Source: Flaccisagitta enflata
Taxonomy: Eukaryota > Chaetognatha > Sagittoidea > Aphragmophora
Direction: 5' to 3'
Assembly: GCA_965153355.1 (NCBI GenBank)
Contig: OZ231127.1
Span: 67,890,001 to 67,954,000 of the forward strand
Length of the DNA stretch: 64,000 nt
Below, in pieces: positions 55,190-64,000 of the stretch. The notes below the pieces were generated by a model that ran no database searches, had not been told where the DNA came from, and saw nothing but the letters and a program-made list of their open reading frames with translations. Made by a program: the position numbers and the translations under genes. The stretch's first letter is position 1. Each line of letters begins with the position of its first letter.

Positions 55190-56710
55190 CCAGGCCACGG
55201 TGCTGGATTACTCTTTCACCTACCACGATCACATAACACGGAGCTAAGAAGTAAGAAACTCTGTCACCTTCAATACAATCACCACCTTGAAGTTGGATTA
55301 CTTTGCCACATTCACCTTCACCACCACGGAGCTGGATTATTCTGTCAACTCCACCACAATCACCACCACAGAGTTGGATTGTTTTGTCACCACCATGGTG
55401 CCAGGCGTGCATTTTTTTCTTTTCTTCGAGTAACTTACATTTAACCCAAGGATTTTCCGACTTGTCAAACTGTCTCAATCCTGTCTAACTTTATCTTTAC
55501 CATCCCTGAGTTTGATGAACATGGAAGTGGTTTTATCACTAATGATCTTATTTGCATAATGCAGATTAAAGATCTTTGTTTTTTGAAATGATAAACATTT
55601 TAGCTTTACTCAATTGGAACTAATGGCAATTATCAATACGCAGCTTTAACAAAATGAATATATAATATCATCACTTTTAATGTGCAAAAAGATCATGATG
55701 GTCTTTTTGTTGTGAAGTTTTGAAACTTCAAATGCATGCCATGCATTTTATAAATCTGTAAAGATAACTTCCTCCCTGAAATAACCTAAATGTATAGTCC
55801 TCTGGTCTTGTTAGCCACACTATCAACTTGGTATCCAGATCTGGTTCCTCTTGAGGGGTGCCTGGATGGAGCTGGAATACTCTGACACCCCACCAGCACG
55901 GCTGGCCTTGTCACTTCTAACACATCACCACCAAGGTGGATTTCTCCATCCCCTCCATAACAATCACCACCATATAAATAGAATGCTTTGCAACATCCAC
56001 CTTCATCACCACGGAACTGGATTATTCTTACACCTACAGCAAAATCACTGCCACAAAGTTAAAATGCTTTGTAACCTCCACCACAATAACCACCACACCC
56101 CCACAAGTCTAGGAAATAGAATGGAATTAGGTGATTTGCGCCATAAAAATAGATCTGTTTGAAAGATGTTTTCTTGGTAGAAAATCTTAGCCGCTTAAAC
56201 ATTTAGGTTCTATCATCTACTGACTATGTAGTTTAAGTCTCCATCTTGCATTGTCAAATTTGTCATGGTTAACGGCCCTGAATTTTGCATTTTATGTATG
56301 AGGGTATTTTTACTCCATTTTCCTAGATCTCATAAAATTGTACTTTTGAGTTCATTTAGTACTCTGAGGTTTATACCTTGTCCTCTATATGAATGCCCTG
56401 CCCTGAAACTAAACCAAGAGGATGAATTGGGTCTATCTACATTAATATTTGGTAAGAGACAAATGATTTTGGGCCTAAAATGATTCTATTTCCAGATATC
56501 GTATTAATGATGGGACTGTGACCACGAAGTAGGAAATCATCGTCACCTCCTGCACCATCACCGCCATGGCGCTAGATTAAACTGTCACCTCTACCAGCAT
56601 TATCACCAGGTAGTAGGATAGCTTAGTCCAACACAACGGAGCGGTAACATTCTGACACCTCCATCACCCTCACCACCACCGAGTTGGATTGCTTTGTCAC
56701 CTCCACCGGC
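55190..56710 (+). repeat. Degenerate CACCAC-rich minisatellite clusters
   Basis: Units related to CACCACGGAGCTGGATTATT and CTGTCACCTCCACCACAATC occur in three clusters (55190-55400, 55890-56100, 56540-56720). Between them is AT-rich DNA. Short frames (HHH-rich) are not supported as genes. Confidence 0.6.
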
Positions 56711-56812
56711 TGTCGAAAGTCTCACCATTATTTGCCAGTTGAATTTTCGTTTTGTCACGCGCTCAATATTTGCGCGAGAGGGCACAAGGGACTAAAGAGA
56801 AGAGAAAGTTGG

Positions 56813-57370
<558 letters not shown>

Positions 57371-57539
57371 ACAAAAGAAAGATCAGATAGTCAGACAGAC
57401 AGGGAGAAAGACGAAAATACAGATAGCGTAACAGAAAGACAGACGAATAGAATGGAGCAGAACAGAACAGACACCGGCTCTCTAACCGCAAACGGCCGAT
57501 AGAAATATAGAATTATATAGAAAAGGAGTTGGATTATCC

Positions 57540-57664
57540 TTGAGTTGGCGGTTTGGCGGTTGGGCGGTTGGCATGCGTTGGAAGGTGTTCAGGCGGAAAT
57601 TGCCGAGTGGAGCCGAGAGGAGGAGGAGGAAGAGGAGGAGGAAGAGAAAGAAGAGGAGGGGCGG
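57540..57664 (+). CDS. Weak candidate exon with acidic run before a perfect GTAAGT donor
   Basis: The frame reads LEGVQAEIAEWSRE followed by about 16 acidic residues and ends GR just before GTAAGT. A second frame over the same bases is arginine/lysine-rich, so the purine-rich composition alone could explain both. The upstream acceptor (GGTGTTCAG) is poor. Confidence 0.18.
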
Positions 57665-58070
57665 TAAGTTGTGAGAGTGGAATTGGAAGTGCTTCAGAAT
57701 AATAATATGGAGAAGAACAAAAACTCGATAAAACGGATTGCAGATGAAAAAAACGCCGATGACGTCATTGATAGCCTCATATTGGAGTGAATGCAGCCAA
57801 GAGAAAAATGCGAGCTGTTTGTGTGGATGGATGCAATAAAGGGGGAAATGAAATACGGCGCTGTGTGGATGGATGGGGGCGGGGGTAATGTAATGCCTCG
57901 CTACGGGGAGGAGGGGGGGTGGAATATACAAGGTTGGATTGACGCAGTTCGGGGAACCGTGCAATAACAGTATGGATTGATGATACTGTATTGAGGAAAA
58001 TACATTTTGCGTGCATTAGAACATGATTGGTTTTTATTTAAGGTACATAATACGCATTTTCCCAAGGAGT

Positions 58071-58675
58071 GGGAAAACAAACCCAGCTCAGGGCAACCGC
58101 CGCGCCGCGGATAGTTGGGCAGGGGCAAAAACCACTAATTATACACAACTCAAACTTAAGAATGACTTGAAATGCTACAGACAGGACCCTAATAAGAAGT
58201 GAGGAGGGACCCAAAGGTTTAGCAGCCCCCCCTACAGCTCACACGGCTCAAATAATTTTCTCACTTCTAGTGGCGGTTGACACCTTAGGTGGATACAATT
58301 GGCGCCACCGTGGCGATTTTTGAATTTCCATTTAGAACACACCTAGATTAAGATAAATTGCCCAAATTTACCCCCCAAAAAATAAGCACTTTTTGCCACT
58401 AATTTGAAAAATTTAGGGGTGTTCTAGGTAGAAATTCAAGAAACGCCACGGTGGCGCCAATTGTATCCACCTAAGGTGTCAACCGCCACTGGAAGTGAGA
58501 AAATTGCTTGAGCCATGTAAGCTGTAGGGGGGGCTGCTAAACATTTGGGTCCCTCCTCACCTCTTATTGGGGTCCTGTCTGTATAAGATGAACGAAAAAC
58601 GGCCATAGTTCTACCATTTTACGGACCGACAGACCGACCGGAAGACCAACGTAAACAGTCGCGTAGCCGCGAATA
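58071..58675 (+). mobile_element. HP-A/B-like element with a nested TA MITE
   Basis: CAGGGCAACCGCCGCGCCGC, GGATAGTTGGGCAGGGGC on the left; GGACCGACAGACCGACCGG, CAGTCGCGTAGCCGCGAATA on the right. The AACAAGGCC start is degraded. The insertion 58178-58581 separates the halves. Confidence 0.6.
58178..58581. mobile_element. 404-bp palindromic MITE with TA duplication
   Basis: TIRs CAGACAGGACCC(T)AATAAG and CTTATTGGGGTCCTGTCTG, with arms of about 190 bp mirrored through GGCGGTTGACACCTTAGGTG and GGCGCCACCGTGGCG. TA flanks at 58176-58177 and 58582-58583. Tc1/mariner class, no coding capacity. Confidence 0.88.
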
Positions 58676-58997
58676 GAAATAGACATTGGGGACACGGTAG
58701 ACGGACAGAAAGATCGAGATTTTTATCACACAGTAAGCCAGATTCTATGTAATATCCGTTTTCTTGAACGCATAATACTTGGAAATAGTTACGTGATTTT
58801 ACTAATTTACCACTTTACCCAAAAGTTTGTTATAGAGCATTGAATATGCAATCTTTTCAAATTGGCATACAAATTTGACAGCCAAATGGATTCTTTGAAT
58901 TCAAAGTTGACTTTCGCACAATCCGATGCTTCAGGTAGGGCTTGAAAAAGATGAGCTCGAGGGTTTCAACATTTCTGAAATTGCTCTGAAATAAAAT

Positions 58998-59097
58998 TCA
59001 ACTGCGTGTAAGAAAGAACCACAACAGCCGAGCGCCAGCTTCTACAATGCCGGCAGCGGCTCGGATGGAATGAGCTTCGAAATCTGCTTTGGATCCC
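58998..59097 (-). CDS. Candidate 3'-terminal exon
   Basis: Minus strand: acceptor CTTCTGTTTTTCGCAG, then a 33-codon frame (GSKADFEAHSIRAAAGIVEA then GARLLWFFLTRS) to TGA. Alanine/isoleucine pattern and codon choice look like a real amphipathic helix. The complementary strand also has an open frame (PSASFYNAGSGSDGMSFEIC...) but no acceptor. Family unknown. Confidence 0.3.
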
Positions 59098-59335
59098 CTG
59101 CGAAAAACAGAAGATCCAAGCACCCTCGATTTTTAATATTGAGTTAACTGACATGATGTTTGATACAATTTTGTGTTATTGCACTCAGAGTTAAAGTCCG
59201 GGGACTTAAAGGTCAACTTAAGCGCAGACTAATAAATTCTTTTTTAATCTATAGCAATTCATTTAAGTTAAGGTCATTTTATTTTTTGTCGATGTCACTC
59301 ATTAGATTTGGAAGATATTCAACTTTTCTTTCTAG

Positions 59336-59425
59336 ATTTACTCCCTTACTCGGAAGAAGATGTATGTAAAGGTGATTTTTATGGTGCGATTTTCCTTGTC
59401 ATCGTTGCTGTCTTATTATGCTGTG
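59336..59425 (+). CDS. Candidate 90-nt transmembrane exon (phase 1-1)
   Basis: Strong acceptor (CAACTTTTCTTTCTAG) and donor (CTGTG|GTGAGT) bracket exactly 90 nt. The open frame reads LLPYSEEDVCKGDFYGAIFL then VIVAVLLCC, an acidic juxtamembrane stretch and one transmembrane helix. A symmetric phase-1 exon for the membrane span is typical of type I surface proteins. Its exit phase fits the candidate terminal exon at 62133-62209. Confidence 0.5.
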
Positions 59426-59871
59426 GTGAGTTACGCACTGGCGTTACCTCTCACCAAATCAATTATTTCATGGCGCTGAATTGCATGACACAGCCTGCTG
59501 CATGCAGTCGCATTGACCCTCAGTAAATAGATGAACTGTCTGCACATCGGTGTATCCATCTGTCTATTTTTTTTGTTGGTTTTTGCCAGTTCGTCTCTCT
59601 TTCTCAACGCGCAATGATATATTGGAAGGTTAACTCTGACTTAGAAAAAATGTCAGTGGAGATGAGTTTTAGAAAGAAGTCATAGAATAAGTGTTATCTT
59701 TTTTTCCCACTTTTTTTATGAAGAAAGTTTGTAAAACATCGAAACGAGTAATGCTGAAGACTTATGACTTCCACAGTTTTATTCAGCGTCCTCACTTTAG
59801 TCAGAGTGCTAAAAATCTTTTTTGAGCGAGCTCTTTATCCCCCGCTGATATCGCCCCCTACTTCAGGATAC

Positions 59872-60067
59872 TTAATAATGAAATGCCTCTTCAATCGCAT
59901 CCCAATTCGGTCGTCGTCGTGGCCAAACGTCGATGTTGCGCGTCAAACTACGAGTCTGAGGGTAAGCATGTGATTCTGCATCTCGGCCAGCAAATTGTCG
60001 GTCTTCGCGGCGTCGCTTTTGTTGTTCCACGTCGCGAGATGACGACGCCACGACGAATTCAAATGCT
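59872..60067 (-). CDS. Candidate terminal exon of a minus-strand gene
   Basis: Acceptor ACCCGTCAACAAAG (pyrimidine-rich upstream) then 64 codons plus TAA: AFEFVVASSSRDVEQQKRRR ... RNIDVWPRRRPNWDAIEEAF HY. Enters with one base, matching the two-base exit of the exon at 60308-60570. Highly charged, soluble. On the plus strand an alternative donor (GAGG|GTAAGC at 59963) and acceptor (TTTCGCAG at 60247) exist, so strand is not certain. Confidence 0.38.
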
Positions 60068-60307
60068 CTTTGTTGACGGGTTGAAAAGGGTTGAAAAGAG
60101 TAGTATTTAATGGCCTTGATCCGATCACGTCAATTTCCACTTTCATCAGCTATCAGCCCCGTTCTCTAATTCGACTTAGAATATTTGTATCGATACAATT
60201 GTTTTTTTCTTTTCTCTCCCCACCCACTTTGAAAGGCGTTTCGCAGGTGCCGTAATTCATGGAAGAGACGATTCTGAGAAATATTTCGCTGATGCCGGAA
60301 ACGCTAC

Positions 60308-60570
60308 TTGATCAACGGCGTCGTCGACGACGAATCGCCGCCATGACGGCGCTCTTGGGGGTTTTCATCTTTGCGATCCTCTCGAGATGTCGTCATTGGA
60401 CTTCCGGCGTCTCGCAAAGAAGTTGCACTGATTTCTGGATCATCGACGAGTCTTTCTTCACGAGGCAATTGGTCCAGCAGCGATCGGCCGCGCATCCAAA
60501 CGACGAATATTGAATCTCGACGCCGAGTTGTCAGACGGCGGACTGCCGAAGCTTTTAGGATCGCTTGAGC
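60308..60570 (-). CDS. Candidate internal exon of a minus-strand gene
   Basis: After an AG-free pyrimidine tract ending CCATTTTGCAG, an 87-codon frame runs AQAILKASAVRRLTTRRRDS, ... REERLVDDPEISATSLRDAG ... to ATCAA|GTAGCG. Basic start, acidic/serine-rich remainder, CpG-rich balanced codons. It joins in frame to 60067-59872, giving about 152 aa of a charged, probably cytoplasmic, C-terminus. The first exons are not identified. Confidence 0.42.
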
Positions 60571-60764
60571 CTGCAAAATGGTATTGGTAATGAAAAGGAG
60601 CAAAATCAAAGAGGAGAGAATGAGGATGAGCGATGAGTAACACGGGGTTACAATATCGTCACGGACCCGTTAGCTGTGGCGCACACCACGCCTCCGCATC
60701 CCTTTGACACACAATGATACTAGGTCCAGAATGCTTCTTTTCGTTATGGACTTTATGGACGTTA

Positions 60765-61246
60765 CACAGCGCAATCTGTAGTACAAAAAAGTGACATTAA
60801 TGCCCCGGGTAAAAGCCCCAATGTCCCCGGTAAAAAAAAGTTAGTTTGAATATGCCCGGTTCTATGCCCCGTTAAAAGTTAGTGAAAAAAATGATTCAGG
60901 GACTAAACGGGGACTTAACAGGGCATATGCCCCATTTAGTTTAGTTTTGTTTAATCAAAAATGTTTTGTCAAAAATCAGTAAACCTTTTTTTCAGTGGCT
61001 TTTTTCAGGTCGATTTCTATCGTAAAAATTGTCAGGGACTAAATGGGGACTTAACGGGGCATATGCCCCATTTAGTTTAAAAATAAAAAAAAATAAGTTA
61101 GTCTAATTGGGGGATTCCCCGGGGAATTCCCCCAGGATCAAACTCTGACATTTTTAGACAATGCCCGGTTCACTTATAAATAATTGTAACAAGGAAATTC
61201 CCAGGGAATTCCCCGGGGCATTAATGTCACTACAGATTGCGCTGTG
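60765..61246. mobile_element. 0.48-kb TIR element with GGGGAC/CCCCGG-rich core
   Basis: Ends CACAGCGCAATCTGTAGT and ACTACAGATTGCGCTGTG are perfect inverted repeats, continuing through GTGACATTAATGCCCCGGG. Inside, GGGACTTAACGGGGCATATG-like phrases repeat twice and CCCGGTAAAAG variants repeat. No target duplication identified. Confidence 0.75.
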
Positions 61247-61705
61247 GTTATGGACGCATGAACCCACGGATGGACGGATGGGCGGATGTGTTGTTAATTG
61301 TCGTTCACTAGCTTAAGTCCTACTTCATTTTTGATATCCTATTGATGAGCTATAGCTTGATTAGACTGGAGGGTCGATTGATCGATATAAACGTTGATGA
61401 TAGACGAATTTTCTTGGGCTTCGCTCAAATGCATCAAATCGATGCTCATATGCTCAATCTCTCTTTTCTACCTTCAAGTAGAAGGCTTCTACCTCTTTTG
61501 CATGAAATTGATTGCGCTCCACCTCGATTCTCGTACTCGCTCGCCATTTGCTTTCCCTTTAAAGTTTACGCTAATGCTCTAATGGCTCGTCTGCTCTTGA
61601 AAATTTCCTTTTAAGGAAAGGAATAAAAAAGTCGCAAGTTCCTTTCAGCTTGTTCATATCTTATTTATCTAGTACGATAACTTCCACGCACCCCTGAGTC
61701 TCCAA
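61247..61705. other. Spacer
   Basis: A 90-codon plus-strand frame (61342-61614) has a double ATG but lacks splice or domain support. Not called. Confidence 0.3.
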
Positions 61706-61776
61706 AGGGGACAGTTCTCTAAGTTCTGACGCCATTTCCAAGCCAAACATCACGTCCGCCTCTGACGCGTAAAGCA
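61706..61776 (-). CDS. Candidate short exon after a (CT)n acceptor tract
   Basis: On the minus strand the (CT)n tract is followed by CGCATGCTTTACGCGTCAG and an open frame [31 protein letters not shown] donor could end it at 61706; the frame stays open to 61661 if that donor is not used (CVEVIVLDK). It lies upstream of the minus-strand exon at 60570, but the phases agree only with a weak GTACTA donor. Confidence 0.25.
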
Positions 61777-61814
61777 TGCGCGTGCGACGCGTGTGAGTGT
61801 GTACGCTTGTAGAT

Positions 61815-61818
<4 letters not shown>

Positions 61819-61908
<90 letters not shown>
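61819..61908 (+). repeat. (GA)n microsatellite
   Basis: About 45 GA units followed by a 10-bp poly-A. Confidence 0.97.
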
Positions 61909-61912
<4 letters not shown>

Positions 61913-62132
61913 AAAAAGGTGTTTCTGTGTTATGCTATTTACAAACATTCATGTTATCGTCCTGGTCGCCGTTATCATCGTCGTCACTGTCGTCATCATT
62001 CATCGTCATCATCATCGTCTTCCTTTCTAGTACGAGCACGGTCATCGTCATATTGGTTGTCATCAGGATTGTCATCGTTGACTAACTTGTCATTGCCTTC
62101 GCCCTCTTGTCTTTTACGTCACATTCCACCAG

Positions 62133-62209
62133 ACAACCGAGATTTACGCTTCAATATTGATCACTTGAGAATCCTACGTTGGGTTTTCCGCGGCAGTATC
62201 AAAGTGTAA
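62133..62209 (+). CDS. Candidate terminal exon (cytoplasmic tail)
   Basis: Acceptor with a long pyrimidine tract (CCTCTTGTCTTTTACGTC, ATTCCACCAG) then a phase-1 frame NRDLRFNIDHLRILRWVFRG SIKV and TAA. Basic/hydrophobic, like a short cytosolic tail. If joined to the 59336-59425 exon, the split codon reads GAC (D) and the frame is continuous. Function unknown. Confidence 0.33.
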
Positions 62210-63514
62210 TTTGCTGCAGTTTGCTTATTCTGAATCAGAGAAAAGTGTCGCGTGTTTTAAAGAAAACATATACTGAAAAAGCAGGGAAAAATTCCAATGA
62301 TATCGAAGTGAAAAGAATGACTGCCTAAAATCTTATTTACATATCGCAGTAAAACGGATATGGTTCCTTTAAATAGCTTAACAAACGAATACAGGAAATC
62401 GTCACTCTTTTGTCACTCTTTCTGGGCTATTTTCAAATATTGTCTCTTTTATGGTACTTCTTGCTCATAATTTCAGATGTAATCAACACTGGTCCACGTG
62501 GGTTTTGATCCCAAGTCGATTAGATCAACATGTCAATTTAAGTAATTTTCAGACATTGAAATAAGCGAGATGAAGTGTTTTCACGAAGCAAGAAAATCAC
62601 TCATTGGAAGCCCATGACGAGGTTTCGCTGAAACGAGTAGAACTTGATGGAACATAGAAGGTTACGTAGCAGACAATCGGTCTCAGCGACAAGCACTGGA
62701 TTGGGCCAAGTTAACAGCTTACCCTCTCCAGGTTAGCAGATTTTTTTGCAAGTTACCAAATTAGTTACAAGCTCTCAATATCAATATAAGTTACTGCAAT
62801 TATGTTGGGTAATCAATTTTATGTACACATGAGCTTTACATGTCAAGGAATTAGACAAAAAAAACGTGTTTTAGTAAAGTTGTTTTATTGCTACTAACAT
62901 ATGAATAACTACAAAATCTTTGATGGGGCATTAAGTTCTTTGCCTTTTTGGTAGTCATGCTCTATTAGCGGGTGTGCTCTAGCAATGATCCTCTCTATTT
63001 TATATTCATTTCCACCAAGACTCAGCTTTTGTTTTAAGAGTGTTATAAAGAGAGTGATGAGTTAGGGTTTGGAGTAGAGATAAAGCTGGGAATAGGGCTA
63101 GGTCTAGGTAGCGTTGGGTTTGTTTTTGTAGATTTTGAATCAAGTTTTGTTAGAATTCTTCTTTAGCAGCATTAAAAAAAATCACAATTTTGTTTAATAA
63201 CAAGCCCTACAAAGTGCAAAAGTTGTGATTGGTAAGGCAGGAGCAATAACACAACAAATTTAGACACTCAATACTCATAGTTCAAACTGCCTTAAACACC
63301 CATAAAAAGGACAAAAGAAAAAAAGTTGCAAAATATTACAGATGGACTGCTGGACGCATCAATAAGTGGATTGCCAGACGCAAAAAGGAACTAGCATAGG
63401 CTGCACAGCAATCTGTAAAATTTCTTGTCCACCACTTATGATCGCCTCTGTTTTTAACGTATTTACAATTCTTTTGGGTGAAACAGGAAACAGGAATCTA
63501 TTAGAGAGAGGGTA

Positions 63515-63519
<5 letters not shown>
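62210..63519. other. AT-rich spacer with GTTACCAGATTT-like words
   Basis: GGCCAAGTTAACAGCTTACC at 62704 and its imperfect inverse TAACCTAGTTACCAACTTGG at 63861 may be the ends of a ~1.2-kb element; short CAAGTTACCAAATTA words cluster near both ends. No gene. Confidence 0.35.
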
Positions 63520-63603
<84 letters not shown>

Positions 63604-63606
63604 AAG
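63520..63606 (+). repeat. (GA)n microsatellite
   Basis: About 40 GA units with small GAAAGAGA interruptions at the right end. Confidence 0.95.
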
Positions 63607-63699
63607 AGAATGTCCTAGTGACATACGCATGGTGAATGATAAGATGCTCAAAATGAACAATTCATTAAAAATTTTTAAATTATATCTTTAAATCATCTA

Positions 63700-63880
63700 A
63701 AAGTTTACCAAATTTTTCTCCCAGGTTACCAAAGTTACCAGATTTTTACCCCAAGTTACCTACGTCACCAAACAAAATGCCAATAGATTACCAGACAGGT
63801 TACTAAATTACCAGATGCCTTTACAGGTTACTAGAGTACCCTCCCAAGTTATCAGATCTGGTAACCTAGTTACCAACTTG
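63700..63880 (+). repeat. Degenerate AGGTTACCA-A-TTACCAGAT repeats
   Basis: Irregular units of 12-30 bp built on GTTACCA and TTACCAGAT. Confidence 0.6.
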
Positions 63881-64000
63881 GCCACTGAGCTATCGGTGGG
63901 GAGAGACTAAAGGGGTAGAACCACGAATCCCACGACCGCGCCGGCAAGCAGCAGGGAAATGGGTGAGGTATCGGCTGGGGGAGGGTTCGCCGAAATGTGC

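Noticed and set aside
57482-57964. 160-aa minus-strand frame rich in L/F/P/H
   Set aside because: Mostly the complement of purine-rich repeats and a GGATGGATG patch, with no splice, start or domain support.
60571-60640. Transmembrane-like SSLILILSSLILLLFITNTI upstream of the 60308-60570 exon
   Set aside because: The stretch has no AG between the TAA stop and TTTGCAG and is pyrimidine-rich, as expected for an acceptor region, so hydrophobicity is a by-product.

Overview
This is repeat-dominated DNA from a eukaryote, most likely an invertebrate animal. Four things point that way: split genes with GT-AG introns, a NACHT-type (NLR-like) gene, very long microsatellites, and several families of small non-autonomous DNA transposons. 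I cannot name the species. No prokaryotic gene organisation, rRNA, tRNA, CRISPR array, transposase or RepHel protein was recognised.

Genes. The one confident gene is on the minus strand at 2949-5813. It has two phase-0 exons that splice to about 730 aa, with a complete NACHT signature: P-loop at the end of exon 1, Walker B, sensor-1 and the helical 'FHHQNLRD' motif in exon 2. It lacks any recognisable N-terminal adaptor domain or C-terminal LRRs. The other gene evidence is isolated exon-like pieces I could not assign to families. They are a Kozak-ATG membrane-anchor exon (1301-1450), a 72-nt exon (14378-14449), a signal-peptide exon (24242-24316), an exon-like block at 26.3-26.6 kb, and a low-repeat gene-bearing end at 58.9-62.2 kb. 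That end has a 90-nt transmembrane exon, a terminal exon and two in-phase minus-strand exons.

Repeats. Most of the window is a mosaic of one super-family of short elements, here called HP elements. All run from AACAAGGCC, through a 5' 'tag', a body, a GACC/GACG (= GTCY) proto-microsatellite and a 3' hairpin, to TAAAAA. At least five families (A, B, C, D, E) and a long-bodied form (L) are present in both orientations and are often nested. The layout resembles Helentron-associated elements (HINE/DINE-1/pearl type). In each family the 5' tag is the exact complement of the right hairpin arm, and that match runs about 2 nt past the hairpin stem, although the sequence differs between families. A second family, F, is fold-back-like: inverted arms (GGGCAGCGGCCC...) around 20-bp minisatellites, with arms matched copy by copy.

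Layout. 0-2 kb: nested HP-C/B, (GT)n and a candidate first exon. 2.9-5.8 kb: NLR gene. 6-13 kb: HP-A with nested F, a palindromic element, GA tracts and F with a minisatellite. 14-17.5 kb: small exon, HP-D and a 2-kb fold-back element. 18-25 kb: CTT tract, HP-D, long HP-L, F and an inverted-repeat element. 25.2-26.3 kb: hAT element with perfect 8-bp target duplication. 27-32 kb: coding-like 78-bp repeat and giant CT tracts. 32.5-36.6 kb: dimeric 137-bp satellite split by a TA-duplicating mariner-type MITE. 36.6-50 kb: dense HP/F mosaic including a second HP-L and long AAC, ATC and GAAA arrays. 50-58 kb: HP copies, a decayed two-helix membrane-protein remnant, a CACCAC-rich minisatellite and GA/GAAA tracts. 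58-64 kb: a nested TA MITE, candidate exons, another inverted-repeat element and GA tracts.
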